Shown in pieces: positions 42,786 to 51,659 of a stretch of DNA of 64,000 nt. Below the pieces are notes generated by a model. It saw only the letters and a program-made list of their open reading frames with translations, had not been told where the DNA came from and did no database searches. Position 1 is the first letter of the stretch. Every line of letters begins with the position of its first letter. Made by a program: the position numbers and the translations under genes. The DNA comes from Brevundimonas pondensis (GTDB lineage: Bacteria > Pseudomonadota > Alphaproteobacteria > Caulobacterales > Caulobacteraceae), in assembly GCF_017487345.1 (NCBI RefSeq), contig NZ_CP062006.1, positions 1,308,001-1,372,000 on the forward strand. The letters are read 5' to 3'.

Positions 42786-43025
42786 ATGTCCGACACCCTC
42801 GAACGCGTCCGCAAGATCGTTATCGACCACCTGGACGCCGATCCGGACAAGGTCACGGAAAAGGCTTCCTTCATCGACGACCTGGGCGCTGACTCGCTCG
42901 ACAACGTCGAGCTGGTCATGGCCTTCGAAGAAGAATTCGACGTCGAGATCCCGGATGACGCCGCTGAGCACATCCAGACCGTCGGCGACGCTGTGAAGTT
43001 CATCGACGAGAAGCTGGCTGGTTAA
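42786..43025 (+). CDS. acpP: Acyl carrier protein
   Basis: This 79-residue acidic protein carries growing acyl chains on a 4'-phosphopantetheine. The modification site is Ser37 in [14 protein letters not shown], followed by the recognition helix [14 protein letters not shown]. It starts [16 protein letters not shown] after a GAGAGA site. Its 5' region of about 180 bases holds hairpins and probably its own promoter, and an intrinsic terminator follows. Confidence 0.98.
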   Translation: MSDTLERVRKIVIDHLDADPDKVTEKASFIDDLGADSLDNVELVMAFEEEFDVEIPDDAAEHIQTVGDAVKFIDEKLAG

Positions 43026-43056
43026 TTCAGCTGCGATCCGTCGCACTTCCTAAATG

Positions 43057-43109
43057 ATGGCCGCCGTGGCGGGCCCCTAGCGGGACCGTCCGGCGGCCAT
43101 TATTGTTTT
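43057..43109 (+). terminator. Intrinsic terminator between acpP and fabF
   Basis: ATGGCCGCCG and CGGCGGCCAT form a perfect 10-bp stem around a 24-base GC-rich loop, followed by TATTGTTTTC. It begins 31 bases after the acpP stop and would let acpP be made in excess of fabF. Confidence 0.8.
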
Positions 43110-43143
43110 CGGTCACGATTCTGCAGTCCAAGGAGCGCGAACC

Positions 43144-44424
43144 ATGCGCCGCGTCGTCATCACGGGCCTCGGCCTTGTCACTCCGCTCGGTTCGGGCGTG
43201 GAGCATGTCTGGCAGGGCATCGTCGAGGGCCGCTCGGGCATTGGTCCGATCACCGCCTTCGACACCGAGGGCTATGGCTGCACCATCGCCGGCGAAGTGC
43301 CGTCCGTGGACGGGCGTGGGCGTGGCGCGCCGGACCAGCCGGGCGTCTTTGACCCTGACCAGGTGATGTCGGCCAAGGACCGCAAGCGCGTCGACGACTT
43401 CATCCTGTACGCCATCGCCGCCGCCGACGAGGCTCTGGCTGACGCCAACTGGAAGCCTGAGACCGAGGACGACAAGGAGGCGACCGGCGTCATGGTCGGC
43501 TCCGGCATTGGCGGCCTGGGCCCCATCGCCGACACGGCCATTGTGCTGAAGGAACAGGGGCCGCGCCGGGTCAGCCCCTTCTTCATCCCTTCGGCCCTGA
43601 TCAACCTAGCCTCGGGTCAGATCTCGATCCGTCACGGCCTGAAGGGCCCGAACCACTCGGTCGTCACCGCCTGCGCCACCGGCGCCCACGCCATCGGCGA
43701 CGCGGCCCGGATGATCGCCCTGGGCGACGCCGAGGTCATGGTGGCGGGCGGCGCCGAAAGCTCGGTCGTGCCGATCGGCATCGCGGGCTTCCTGGCCTGC
43801 AAGGCCCTGTGCACCGCCTATAACGACACGCCCGAGAAGGCCTCGCGCCCCTATGACCGCGGCCACGCCGGCTTCATCATGGGCGAGGGTGCGGGCGTCA
43901 TGGTGCTGGAAGAGTACGAACACGCCAAGGCGCGCGGCGCCAAGATCTACGCCGAGGTCGTCGGCTACGGCATGAGCGGCGACGCCTATCACATCACCGC
44001 CCCGTCGGAAGACGGCGACGGCGGTCTGCGGGCCATGAAGATGGCGCTGAAGCGCGCCGGGATGGAGCCGTCGGACCTGGACTACGTCAACGCCCACGGC
44101 ACCTCGACCATGGCCGACTGGATCGAGCTGAAGGCCATCGAGCGTCTGGTCGGGGACCACGCCAAGGACGTGGCCGTGTCCTCGACCAAGTCGATGACTG
44201 GCCACCTGCTGGGCGCCGCCGGCGCCATCGAGAGCATCTTCTCGGTCCTGGCCATCCGCGATCAGATCGCCCCGCCGACCATCAACCTGGACGATCCCGA
44301 GCACGAGACGGTCATCGATCTGGTCCCACACAAGGGCAAGCCGATGAAGATCGATGTCGCCATGTCCAACAGCTTCGGCTTCGGCGGCACCAATGCGGCC
44401 GTGATCTTCAAGAAGGTCGACTGA
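43144..44424 (+). CDS. fabF: 3-oxoacyl-ACP synthase II FabF
   Basis: This 426-residue condensing enzyme extends acyl-ACP. Cys177 in VVTACATGAHAIGD is the active-site nucleophile. His318 lies in VNAHGTSTMAD, and the second His is in the conserved segment near GFGGTNAAV. An AAGGAG site precedes the start. The stop is one base from the TTG start of mltG, so translation is likely coupled. Confidence 0.97.
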   Translation: MRRVVITGLGLVTPLGSGVEHVWQGIVEGRSGIGPITAFDTEGYGCTIAGEVPSVDGRGRGAPDQPGVFDPDQVMSAKDRKRVDDFILYAIAAADEALADANWKPETEDDKEATGVMVGSGIGGLGPIADTAIVLKEQGPRRVSPFFIPSALINLASGQISIRHGLKGPNHSVVTACATGAHAIGDAARMIALGDAEVMVAGGAESSVVPIGIAGFLACKALCTAYNDTPEKASRPYDRGHAGFIMGEGAGVMVLEEYEHAKARGAKIYAEVVGYGMSGDAYHITAPSEDGDGGLRAMKMALKRAGMEPSDLDYVNAHGTSTMADWIELKAIERLVGDHAKDVAVSSTKSMTGHLLGAAGAIESIFSVLAIRDQIAPPTINLDDPEHETVIDLVPHKGKPMKIDVAMSNSFGFGGTNAAVIFKKVD

Positions 44425-44425
44425 T

Positions 44426-45619
44426 TTGGCCAAGGCTCCGTCGCGTCGCACCCCCAAGGTTCGCATTCCCAAGAACCGCGTGCCGAAACGGGGCGGCGGA
44501 GCACCTAAATCCAGCCTGGGCGTCGGCCTGATCACCGCTGCCGGGACGCTGGGCGTCTTTGTCCTGGCCGCCCTGATCGGCCTGTGGGTCGTCTACTGGG
44601 GACCGGGCCCGTCAGCGAAAGAGGGCGACGCCACCGTGGTCACCCTGCCGTCAGGCGCGGGCGTTCCGGCCATCGCGGCGAGCCTGAAGTCGGCGGGCGT
44701 GATCCGCTCGACCGACCTGTTCCGCGCCGCCGTCAGCCTGAGCGGCGCCGACCGCAAGATCCGCGCGGGCGAGTATGAGGTGCCGTCGGGCGCCTCTCTG
44801 GCGACGGTGGTGGGCCTGCTGGTCGACGGCAAGGCGGTGCGCCACTACGTGACCCTTCCGGAAGGCTGGTCCAGCGCCCAGGCGGTCGATATCCTGATGA
44901 AGCAGCCGGTCCTGACCGGCGAGGTCGAGGTGCCCGCCGAGGGCAGCCTGTGGCCCGACACCTATGAGGTTTCGCGCGGCGAGACACGCGCCTCGGTCAT
45001 TGCCCGCATGCAGCGCGCCGCCAAGACCAAGCTGGACGCCCTGTGGCCGACGCGCTCGCCTGCCAGCATCGTCACGACGCCGGAAGAAGCTCTTGTTCTG
45101 GCTTCCATCGTCGAGAAGGAGACGGGCCTGGCCTCGGAACGACCCGAGGTGGCGGCGGTCTTCACCAACCGTCTGCGGTTGGGGATGCGGCTGGAGAGCG
45201 ATCCGACCATCGTCTATGGCGTGACCAAGGGCCGTCCGCTGGGACGCGGCATCCGCGCCTCGGAACTGCGCGCCCAGACGCCGTGGAACACCTATCTGAT
45301 CGACGGTCTGCCGCCGACGCCCATCGCCAACCCCGGCGAAGAGGCGCTGAAGGCCGTGCTGAACCCGCCGCGTTCGGAATACGTCTTCTTCGTCGCCGAC
45401 GGCACGGGCGGCCACGTCTTCGCCCGCACCTATCCCGAGCACCTGTTGAACGTGGCGCGCTGGCGCGAGATCGAGCGCCGTAAGGCGGGCTTGCCGCCGG
45501 GCCAGGCCGCCTCGGTTCCCGGCGCCGCGCCGACGCCGATGGGCGAGCCGGCGGCTGCGCCCGTGGTCATTCCGCCGGGCGCCAAGGTGATCTCGGTTCC
45601 CGCGGCGGTCCCGCAATGA
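44426..45619 (+). CDS. mltG: Endolytic transglycosylase MltG
   Basis: This 397-residue inner-membrane enzyme cuts nascent glycan strands and acts as a terminator of chain growth. A basic N-terminus (SRRTPKVRIPKNRVPKRG) precedes one membrane helix at about 32-56. The YceG domain holds the ASIVEKETG motif near 226-234, which carries the family's catalytic Glu, then SDPTIVYG and TPWNTYLIDGLPPTPIANPG. The C-terminus is Pro/Ala-rich. The start is a TTG one base after fabF, and the end overlaps the yicC start. Confidence 0.95.
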   Translation: MAKAPSRRTPKVRIPKNRVPKRGGGAPKSSLGVGLITAAGTLGVFVLAALIGLWVVYWGPGPSAKEGDATVVTLPSGAGVPAIAASLKSAGVIRSTDLFRAAVSLSGADRKIRAGEYEVPSGASLATVVGLLVDGKAVRHYVTLPEGWSSAQAVDILMKQPVLTGEVEVPAEGSLWPDTYEVSRGETRASVIARMQRAAKTKLDALWPTRSPASIVTTPEEALVLASIVEKETGLASERPEVAAVFTNRLRLGMRLESDPTIVYGVTKGRPLGRGIRASELRAQTPWNTYLIDGLPPTPIANPGEEALKAVLNPPRSEYVFFVADGTGGHVFARTYPEHLLNVARWREIERRKAGLPPGQAASVPGAAPTPMGEPAAAPVVIPPGAKVISVPAAVPQ

Positions 45620-46500
45620 GCACGATTTCGGGCATGACCGGCTTCGGTCGAGCCGACGGGGCGCTGGACGGCTGGACCTGGACGGTCGAGGCGCGCTCGG
45701 TCAACGGACGCTCGCTGGAGGTCCGCTATCGCGGTCCGGGAACCTTCGAGAACCTGGAACGACTGGCAAAGGCGGCGGCGCAGGCGCGTCTGAATCGCGG
45801 ACAGGTGACGCTGGGCGTTCAGGCCAAGCGGGCCGAGGGCGGCGAGCCCGCGCCGCGCGTCAACGAGGCCGTTCTGGCGACCTATCTGAAGCTGGCGAAC
45901 CAGTTGGCGGAGGAGGGGGCGACCCCGCCCTCGGCCGACGGCCTTCTTTCCCTGCGCGGCGTCATCGAGGCGGCCGAAGAGGTCGAGGACCCTGAGGCCC
46001 ACGCCGCCGTCGAGGCCGCCATCACAGCCACCATCGAACAGGCGCTGGACGCCCTGAAGCTGTCGCGTCAGCGCGAGGGCGAGCAGTTGACCCCGGTCAT
46101 CCACGACTTCGTCGGGACCATCGAGGCCCTGACGGCGCGCGCCGAGCTGGAGGCTTCCAGCCAGACCGAGGCGATCCGCGAACGCTTCACCCGCCGGATC
46201 AGCGAACTGGCCCCCGACGCGCCGGGTCTGGACGAGCGAATCTTCCTCGAAGCCGCGGCTCTCGCCACCAAGGCAGACGTGCGCGAGGAGCTGGATCGCC
46301 TGAGCGCGCACGTCGCCTCGGCCCGCACACTGTTGCAGCAACCCCCCGCCGGGCGAAAACTCGACTTCCTGATGCAGGAATTCATGCGCGAAGCGAACAC
46401 GCTCTGCTCGAAATCCGCTACCACGCCGCTCACCGGAATCGGCCTCGAACTGAAGGCCGTCATCGAGCAGCTTCGAGAACAAGTTCAGAATGTCGAATAA
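45616..46500 (+). CDS. yicC: YicC-family endoribonuclease
   Basis: This 294-residue protein starts MSTISGMTGFGRADGAL, the hallmark of the YicC family, and ends with the DUF1732 domain (LDFLMQEFMREANTLCSKS). YicC proteins are endoribonucleases acting on small RNAs and mRNA. The start codon overlaps the mltG stop (ATGA), and its end overlaps gmk by 11 bases. The yicC-gmk order is common in Proteobacteria. Confidence 0.95.
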   Translation: MSTISGMTGFGRADGALDGWTWTVEARSVNGRSLEVRYRGPGTFENLERLAKAAAQARLNRGQVTLGVQAKRAEGGEPAPRVNEAVLATYLKLANQLAEEGATPPSADGLLSLRGVIEAAEEVEDPEAHAAVEAAITATIEQALDALKLSRQREGEQLTPVIHDFVGTIEALTARAELEASSQTEAIRERFTRRISELAPDAPGLDERIFLEAAALATKADVREELDRLSAHVASARTLLQQPPAGRKLDFLMQEFMREANTLCSKSATTPLTGIGLELKAVIEQLREQVQNVE

Positions 46501-47131
46501 CCGCACCCCCCGCCGTGGCGTCCTGCTGATCGTGGCCAGTCCGTCGGGGGCCGGGAAAACCTCGCTGTGCCGCCGCCTGATGGCCGACCACAAGGGGCTG
46601 GAGCTGTCGGTGTCGATGACCACGCGCGGCATCCGCCCCGGCGAGGTCGACGGCCGCGACTATCACTTCGTCACCCATGAGGAATTCCAGCGTCTGATCG
46701 ACGCCGACGCCTTCCTGGAGTGGGCCGACGTGCACGGCAACCGCTACGGCTCGCCGCGCGCGCCCGTGGACCGGGCCCTGGCCGAGGGCCGCGACGTCCT
46801 GTTCGACATTGACTGGCAAGGCGCCCGCGACGTGGCCGAGAAATGCCCTGGCGACGCCGTCCGCGTCTTCGTCCTGCCGCCCAGCCTGGAAGAGCTGCGC
46901 CGCCGTCTGGTGACGCGCTCGCAGGACGCCGAGGACGTGATCGAGCGCCGCGTCGCCAACGCCAAGGGCGAGATCGAGCACTGCGACGAGTTCGACTACG
47001 TCCTGGTCAACGAGGACTTCGACCGTTCCTACGCTGAGCTGGCCCACATCTATCACGCCGAGCGCAGCCGTCGTCATCGCAACCTGTGGGTCGACGCCTA
47101 CAAGAGCGCCCTGATGAAGGAAGTGGTCTGA
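46490..47131 (+). CDS. gmk: Guanylate kinase
   Basis: This 213-residue enzyme phosphorylates GMP to GDP. It has the P-loop SPSGAGKTSLCRRLM near 16-30, SMTTRGIRPGEVDGRDYHF for GMP binding, and DIDWQGARDV. A conserved RSQDAEDVIERRVANAK lid segment follows. It overlaps yicC by 11 bases and is the last gene of the cluster. Confidence 0.97.
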   Translation: MSNNRTPRRGVLLIVASPSGAGKTSLCRRLMADHKGLELSVSMTTRGIRPGEVDGRDYHFVTHEEFQRLIDADAFLEWADVHGNRYGSPRAPVDRALAEGRDVLFDIDWQGARDVAEKCPGDAVRVFVLPPSLEELRRRLVTRSQDAEDVIERRVANAKGEIEHCDEFDYVLVNEDFDRSYAELAHIYHAERSRRHRNLWVDAYKSALMKEVV

Positions 47132-47135
47132 TCGC

Positions 47136-48184
47136 CTAGCGGAAGACCACCCGCACGCCCGGCTTGACCCGCGACGCCAGTTGCTCGGCGTCCCAGTTGG
47201 TCAGGCGGACACAGCCGCTGGAGAAGGTCTTGCCGACCTTGGACGGGTCCGGCGTGCCGTGGATGCCATAGGTGTCGCGCGACAGGTCGATCCACACCGA
47301 ACCGACCGGATTGTTCGGCCCCGGCGGCACGATGACCTTGCGGTCCCCCCGGTCGTAGCTACCCGGTCGGGGTCGTAGGTGTAGTTGGGTTCGGGCGCGA
47401 CGCCGACCACGCTCAGGTCGCCCGAGGGCGCGGGTCGGGCCGAACTGCCGATGGTGGCCGGATAAAAGGCCAGCAGTTTGTCGTCGGCGTCATAGGCGCG
47501 GACCGAGCGTTCGGTCTTGTCCACCACGATCCGGGCCACGTCGGCGGTCAGGTCCGTCTGGGCGACGGCGGCGACGACGATGGTCTGGCCCGCCTTGCCG
47601 AAATCGACGCCGGGGTTGAGGACGCGCAGCAGGCCCTCGGTCATGTGAAACTTCTCGGCGAAGGCTTCCAGCGGCGTGGCGTAGCCGACGGTCGCCAGCT
47701 TGGACATGGCCTGCAGGTCGGACGGGACCTGACCAATGAAGGGGCCGGTCAGGTCGGCGGCGGTGATGACGTAGTCGGCCAGCACCTTGCCGTTGTCGCC
47801 TGCGGTCAGGCGGCGGAAGACCTCGGCGTCCAGAACGCCGTCCTCAGGCAGGCCGGCGGCCTTCTCGAAGGCGGCGATGGCCTGACGCGTGTTGTCGCCG
47901 CCCAGACCGTCGATCACGCCCGGCGAGAAGTTGGCGCGGTCCAGCAGGATCTGCGCGCGGGCGATGGCGGGATCGGGCGCGGCAGGCGTAGTTGCGCCGT
48001 TCGCAGCGGGCGGAGGGGCGGCCTCGAACACCGCCGCCTCTATGGCCTCTCGCGACAGGGCGGGAACCGTCGAGGCAGCGGCGGGCTGTTCGGGCTTTGG
48101 CGTCTCGGCGGGTGATCCGCAGGCGGTCAGGGCGACCAGGGCGAAGGGCAGGGCGGCGGAGGCGACGAGACGCGATTTCAGCAT
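47136..48184 (-). pseudogene. L,D-transpeptidase lipoprotein with a frameshift
   Basis: The 5' part (48184 to about 47350) encodes a lipoprotein signal (LVALTAC), a peptidoglycan-binding domain near 75-130 (SPGVIDGLGGDNTRQAIAAF), a LysM-like segment and the first half of a YkuD domain (RIVVDKTERSVRAYD, ending NYTYDPDRV). The catalytic half, with HGTPDPSKVGKTFSSGCVRL, is in another frame (about 47350 to 47136). Restoring one base, most simply in the run of six C at 47345-47350 (plus strand), joins them. As read, the product would end in unrelated sequence and lack the catalytic Cys. It could be a true mutation, slippage or a sequencing error. Confidence 0.85.
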
Positions 48185-48220
48185 GAAAGCTCCGAAGGTT
48201 TCGGGGCTTGTCGAACGTCC

Positions 48221-49381
48221 CTAGGCGCTGAGGCGTTCCTCGGAAGCCGCCGTTCGCGCCGCGAAGAAGGGCTTCACGCGGTTGAGCGCGTCCTCAACCT
48301 GCGCTGTCGAGACGGCGAAGCTGAAGCGGATGAAGCGGTGGCCGTTGACAGGGTCGAAGTCGACGCCGGGCGCCGTTGCCACGCCGGTTTCGCGCAGCAG
48401 GGCCTCGCAGAAACCGATGCTGTCGTCGGTCAGATGGCCGATGTCGGCGTAGATGTAGAAGGCGCCGTCCGGCGGGGCGATGGAGCGCAGGCCCATGGCG
48501 GGCAGGGCGTCGAGCATCAAGGCGCGGTTGGCGCGATAGACGTCGATGTTGGCCTCCAGCTCCTCCTCCTCGTCCATGGCGATCAGGCCGGCGTGCTGGC
48601 TGAGAGTGGCGGGGGTCAGGAACATGTTGCCGACGCGGGCGCGGGCCTGGGGCACCTCGGCCTCGGGCAGGATCAGCCAGCCCAGACGCCAGCCCGCCAT
48701 GCTCCAGTATTTGGAGAAGCTGTTGACGATCAATGCGTTCGGCTCGAACTGCAGCATCGACGGGGTCGGGCCGACATAGGACAGGCCGTGGTAGATCTCG
48801 TCCGAGATGACCGAGATGTTCCGCTCGCGGCAGACCTCGGCGATGGCCTTCAGCTCGGCCTCGGGGATGATGGTGCCGGTCGGGTTGGCGGGGCTGGCGA
48901 TGATGACGCCGGCGGGGGCCGGGTCCAGCGCGCGCAGGGCCTCGGCGGTCAGCTGGAAGCGCACCTCGGGGCCGCAGTCGATCTCGACCGGCTCCATGTG
49001 CAGGGCCTTCAGCGTGTTGCGATAGGCGACGTAGCCGGGACGGGCGATGGCCACCCGGTCGCCAGGCTGGAAACGCATCATCAGCGCCAGCACCAGGGCG
49101 GGGGATGCGCCCGCCGTCATGACCACCCGCTCGGGATCGACGCTTACGCCGTAACGGTCGTCGTACAGCTTGGCGATGCGGGCGCGTAAGGAAGGGCTTT
49201 CCCAGTAGCCGCCGGGCTCGCTGTCCAGAATGCGGTGGGCCTGGGCGATGGCGGCGGCGGGCGCGCCGGTCGAGGGCTGGCCGAACTCCATGTGGATGAT
49301 GGAGCGGCCCTGGGCCTTCAGTTCATGGGCCAGACGGCTGACGCTAATGGCGCGGAAGGGGTCAATGGTTACTGCGGTCAT
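48221..49381 (-). CDS. Class I/II PLP-dependent aminotransferase
   Basis: This 386-residue fold-type I aminotransferase has the PLP-binding Lys in NSFSKYWSMAGWRLGW, the Asp/Tyr pair in ISDEIYHGLSY, and SPANPTGTIIPEAEL. The substrate is not predictable; aspartate- or aromatic-type activity is plausible. The ATG at 49381 shares ATGA with the stop of the upstream membrane protein gene, so they are coupled. It is the last gene of the lptF-to-aminotransferase run. Confidence 0.93.
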   Translation of the reverse strand: MTAVTIDPFRAISVSRLAHELKAQGRSIIHMEFGQPSTGAPAAAIAQAHRILDSEPGGYWESPSLRARIAKLYDDRYGVSVDPERVVMTAGASPALVLALMMRFQPGDRVAIARPGYVAYRNTLKALHMEPVEIDCGPEVRFQLTAEALRALDPAPAGVIIASPANPTGTIIPEAELKAIAEVCRERNISVISDEIYHGLSYVGPTPSMLQFEPNALIVNSFSKYWSMAGWRLGWLILPEAEVPQARARVGNMFLTPATLSQHAGLIAMDEEEELEANIDVYRANRALMLDALPAMGLRSIAPPDGAFYIYADIGHLTDDSIGFCEALLRETGVATAPGVDFDPVNGHRFIRFSFAVSTAQVEDALNRVKPFFAARTAASEERLSA

Positions 49382-49815
49382 CGTCGTGCAATCTTCCCCG
49401 GAAGACGTCCGGTAGCGATCAAGAACAGGAATAGGGCGGCGCCGCCAGCCGCAAGCAGACCGCCCGCGATACGGGGGTTCTGATCCAGCCAGAAGTCCGG
49501 GTTGCCTACCCAATCATCATAGGGCGTGGAAAGGCAAAGCCAGATGTAGGCCGCAGCGAGGGTGTGGCAAACCAAGGCGTAGCCGAGGCTGCGAACCGCA
49601 GCCCTGCGCCCCTGAGGCAAGGAGCCGAGAAAGGCGACCGCCAATGACGGCGCAAGGATGACAGGCCATATGGAGAAGCTGCTGCTTGCGCGTGAGAAGC
49701 CCGACCCCATTCCATAGAAAACGTACTCTGCCAGAAGTTGGAGGCCGACCGCCATCATGACCAGCACGAAGGATGCGATCTGAATGCCAGCTCCCAACGA
49801 TGGGGATCGCTTCAC
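49378..49815 (-). CDS. Hypothetical four-helix membrane protein
   Basis: I do not recognise this 145-residue protein. It has hydrophobic segments at about 10-30, 48-66, 78-95 and 118-138 and a basic C-terminus. It begins with GTG overlapping the rsmA stop and ends overlapping the aminotransferase start, so it is squeezed between two well-known genes with ATGA-type junctions on both sides. That coupling argues that it is really translated. Confidence 0.75.
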   Translation of the reverse strand: MKRSPSLGAGIQIASFVLVMMAVGLQLLAEYVFYGMGSGFSRASSSFSIWPVILAPSLAVAFLGSLPQGRRAAVRSLGYALVCHTLAAAYIWLCLSTPYDDWVGNPDFWLDQNPRIAGGLLAAGGAALFLFLIATGRLPGKIARR

Positions 49816-50633
49816 GGCTTAGTGGGTGCCAGGGCATCGGCCAGGCGCAGGAAGCCGGCGATGTCGATGACTTCGGCGCGGGCGTCGGGTTCGATGCCGG
49901 CGGCCTCGCACAGGGCGGCGCCGCCGAGCTGTTTCAGGCTGGAGCGCAGCATCTTGCGGCGCTGGCCGAAGGCGGCGGCGGTGACGCGTTCCAGCTTCTT
50001 CAGCCGCTCGGGCGAGGGGCGTTCGGCCTTCGGCACGACGTGGACAACCGCAGAGGCCACCTTGGGCGGGGGGGTGAAGGCGGCGGCGGGCAGGTGCATG
50101 ACGATGCGCGCCTCGGCCACGGCCTGGGTGATGACGGCCAGGCGGCCATAGGCGTCGTCGCCGGGGGCGGCCACGACGCGCTCGGCCACCTCCTTCTGGA
50201 ACATCAGGGTCAGGGCGCAGGGCGTCCAGGGGCCGGTCAGCCACTTGATCAGCAGGGGGGTGCCGACGTTGTAGGGCAGGTTCGACACCAGATGGGCCGG
50301 GCCCTCGACCAGTTGGGCTTCGCGTACGTTCAGGGCGTCGCCCTCGACGATGGTCAGGCGGCCCGAGCCGTCGTCCAGTTCGCTGAGCAACGGGATGAAG
50401 CGGGGGTCCTTCTCGACCAGCACCACCTTGCCGGCGTCGCTTTCCAGAATGGCGCGAGTCAGGCCGCCGGGGCCGGGGCCGACCTCGATCACGGACCGGC
50501 CCTCGAAGGGACCGGCGTAGCGGACGATCTTGCGCGTCACATTGAGGTCCAGCAGGAAATGCTGGCCGAAGCTCTTCTTGGCCAGCAGGCCGTGGGCGTC
50601 GAGCGTTTCGCGAAGGGAGGGAAGGTCCGTCAT
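49812..50633 (-). CDS. rsmA: 16S rRNA dimethyladenosine transferase RsmA (KsgA)
   Basis: This 273-residue enzyme dimethylates two adjacent adenosines at the 3' end of 16S rRNA. SAM-binding motif I is VIEVGPGPGGLTRAIL and the catalytic motif IV is NLPYNVGTPLL. The KSFGQHFLLD opening is characteristic. The gene follows pdxA by nine bases, in the same order as the E. coli surA-pdxA-rsmA operon. Confidence 0.97.
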   Translation of the reverse strand: MTDLPSLRETLDAHGLLAKKSFGQHFLLDLNVTRKIVRYAGPFEGRSVIEVGPGPGGLTRAILESDAGKVVLVEKDPRFIPLLSELDDGSGRLTIVEGDALNVREAQLVEGPAHLVSNLPYNVGTPLLIKWLTGPWTPCALTLMFQKEVAERVVAAPGDDAYGRLAVITQAVAEARIVMHLPAAAFTPPPKVASAVVHVVPKAERPSPERLKKLERVTAAAFGQRRKMLRSSLKQLGGAALCEAAGIEPDARAEVIDIAGFLRLADALAPTKP

Positions 50634-50642
50634 ACGGAGGCC

Positions 50643-51659
50643 TTAGCGCGTGGCGCGCGCCGCCGCCATCTCTGAAGCCAGTCGCACGGCGGCGATGAAG
50701 CTGTCGGCGCGGGCGATCCCCTTGCCTGCGATGTCGAAGCCTGTGCCGTGGTCGGGCGAGGTGCGGACGATGGGCAGGCCGAGGGTGGCGTTGACCCCGC
50801 CCCAGAAGTCCAGCGTCTTGACGGGGATCAGGGCCTGATCGTGATAGAGGCAGACCGTCGCATCATAGCGGGCTCTAGCCTCGTCATGGAACAGGGTGTC
50901 GGCGGGCAGCGGATCGGTGATGTCGATCCCTTCGGCGCGCAGGGCGGCGGCGGCGGGGCGCAGGACCTCGACTTCCTGAAGCCCGATCGAGCCGCCTTCG
51001 CCTGCATGGGGGTTCAGGGCGGCCATGGCCAGGCGCGGGGCGGCAATGCCGAAATCGCGCTTCATGGATTCGTGGACGACATGGGCGACGCGCATGACGC
51101 GTTCTGCGGTCACCAGTTCCGGAAGCTGATCAATGGCGACATGAATGGTGACCAGGCAGGCGCGCAGATCCTTGGCCGTCAGCATCATGACCGGGCCGCG
51201 GGTGCCGTTGAAGGGCATGTCGGCGGTCAGTTCGGCGACGAACTCGGTGTGGCCGGGAAAGCGGAAGCCCGAGGCGTACATGGGCGCCTTGGCGATGGGG
51301 GCCGTCACGATGCCGCAGGCCTCGCCAGAGAGGGTCAGGTCGACGGCGCGCTCGATCCAGTCGGCCACGGCGGGAGCATTGCGCGGGTCGGGCTGTCCTG
51401 GCGTCACGGGCGCCGGGGCGGGGGCGTGAAGGACCGGGATGGCGCGACCGAAGACGGCGGCGGCTTCGGAGGGGCTGAAGACCTGCTCGACCGGTGCGCC
51501 CTGGGCCGTTAGGACGTCAGCGTCGCCGATGACGGCGAAGGGAACGACGGGGGCCAGTGGACCGGGTTGCGTAGCCAGGATGGGCCAGGCGCGCGCGATG
51601 ATCTCCGGCCCCACGCCGGCGGGGTCGCCCATCGTGACGATGAGCGGCCGCATCGTCAT
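50643..51659 (-). CDS. pdxA: 4-hydroxythreonine-4-phosphate dehydrogenase PdxA
   Basis: This 338-residue enzyme oxidises 4-phosphohydroxythreonine in pyridoxal phosphate synthesis. It starts MTMRPLIVTMGDPAGVGPEI, and metal-binding His residues lie in FPGHTEFVAEL, NPHAGEGG and YHDQALIPVK, with GTGFDIAGKG near the end. The start overlaps the surA stop (TAATG). Confidence 0.96.
   Translation of the reverse strand: MTMRPLIVTMGDPAGVGPEIIARAWPILATQPGPLAPVVPFAVIGDADVLTAQGAPVEQVFSPSEAAAVFGRAIPVLHAPAPAPVTPGQPDPRNAPAVADWIERAVDLTLSGEACGIVTAPIAKAPMYASGFRFPGHTEFVAELTADMPFNGTRGPVMMLTAKDLRACLVTIHVAIDQLPELVTAERVMRVAHVVHESMKRDFGIAAPRLAMAALNPHAGEGGSIGLQEVEVLRPAAAALRAEGIDITDPLPADTLFHDEARARYDATVCLYHDQALIPVKTLDFWGGVNATLGLPIVRTSPDHGTGFDIAGKGIARADSFIAAVRLASEMAAARATR

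Noticed and set aside
47136..48184. Programmed frameshifting as the explanation for the split L,D-transpeptidase
   Set aside because: No slippery heptamer with a downstream stimulatory structure is evident, and this family is not known to use recoding; a simple homopolymer error or mutation is more likely.
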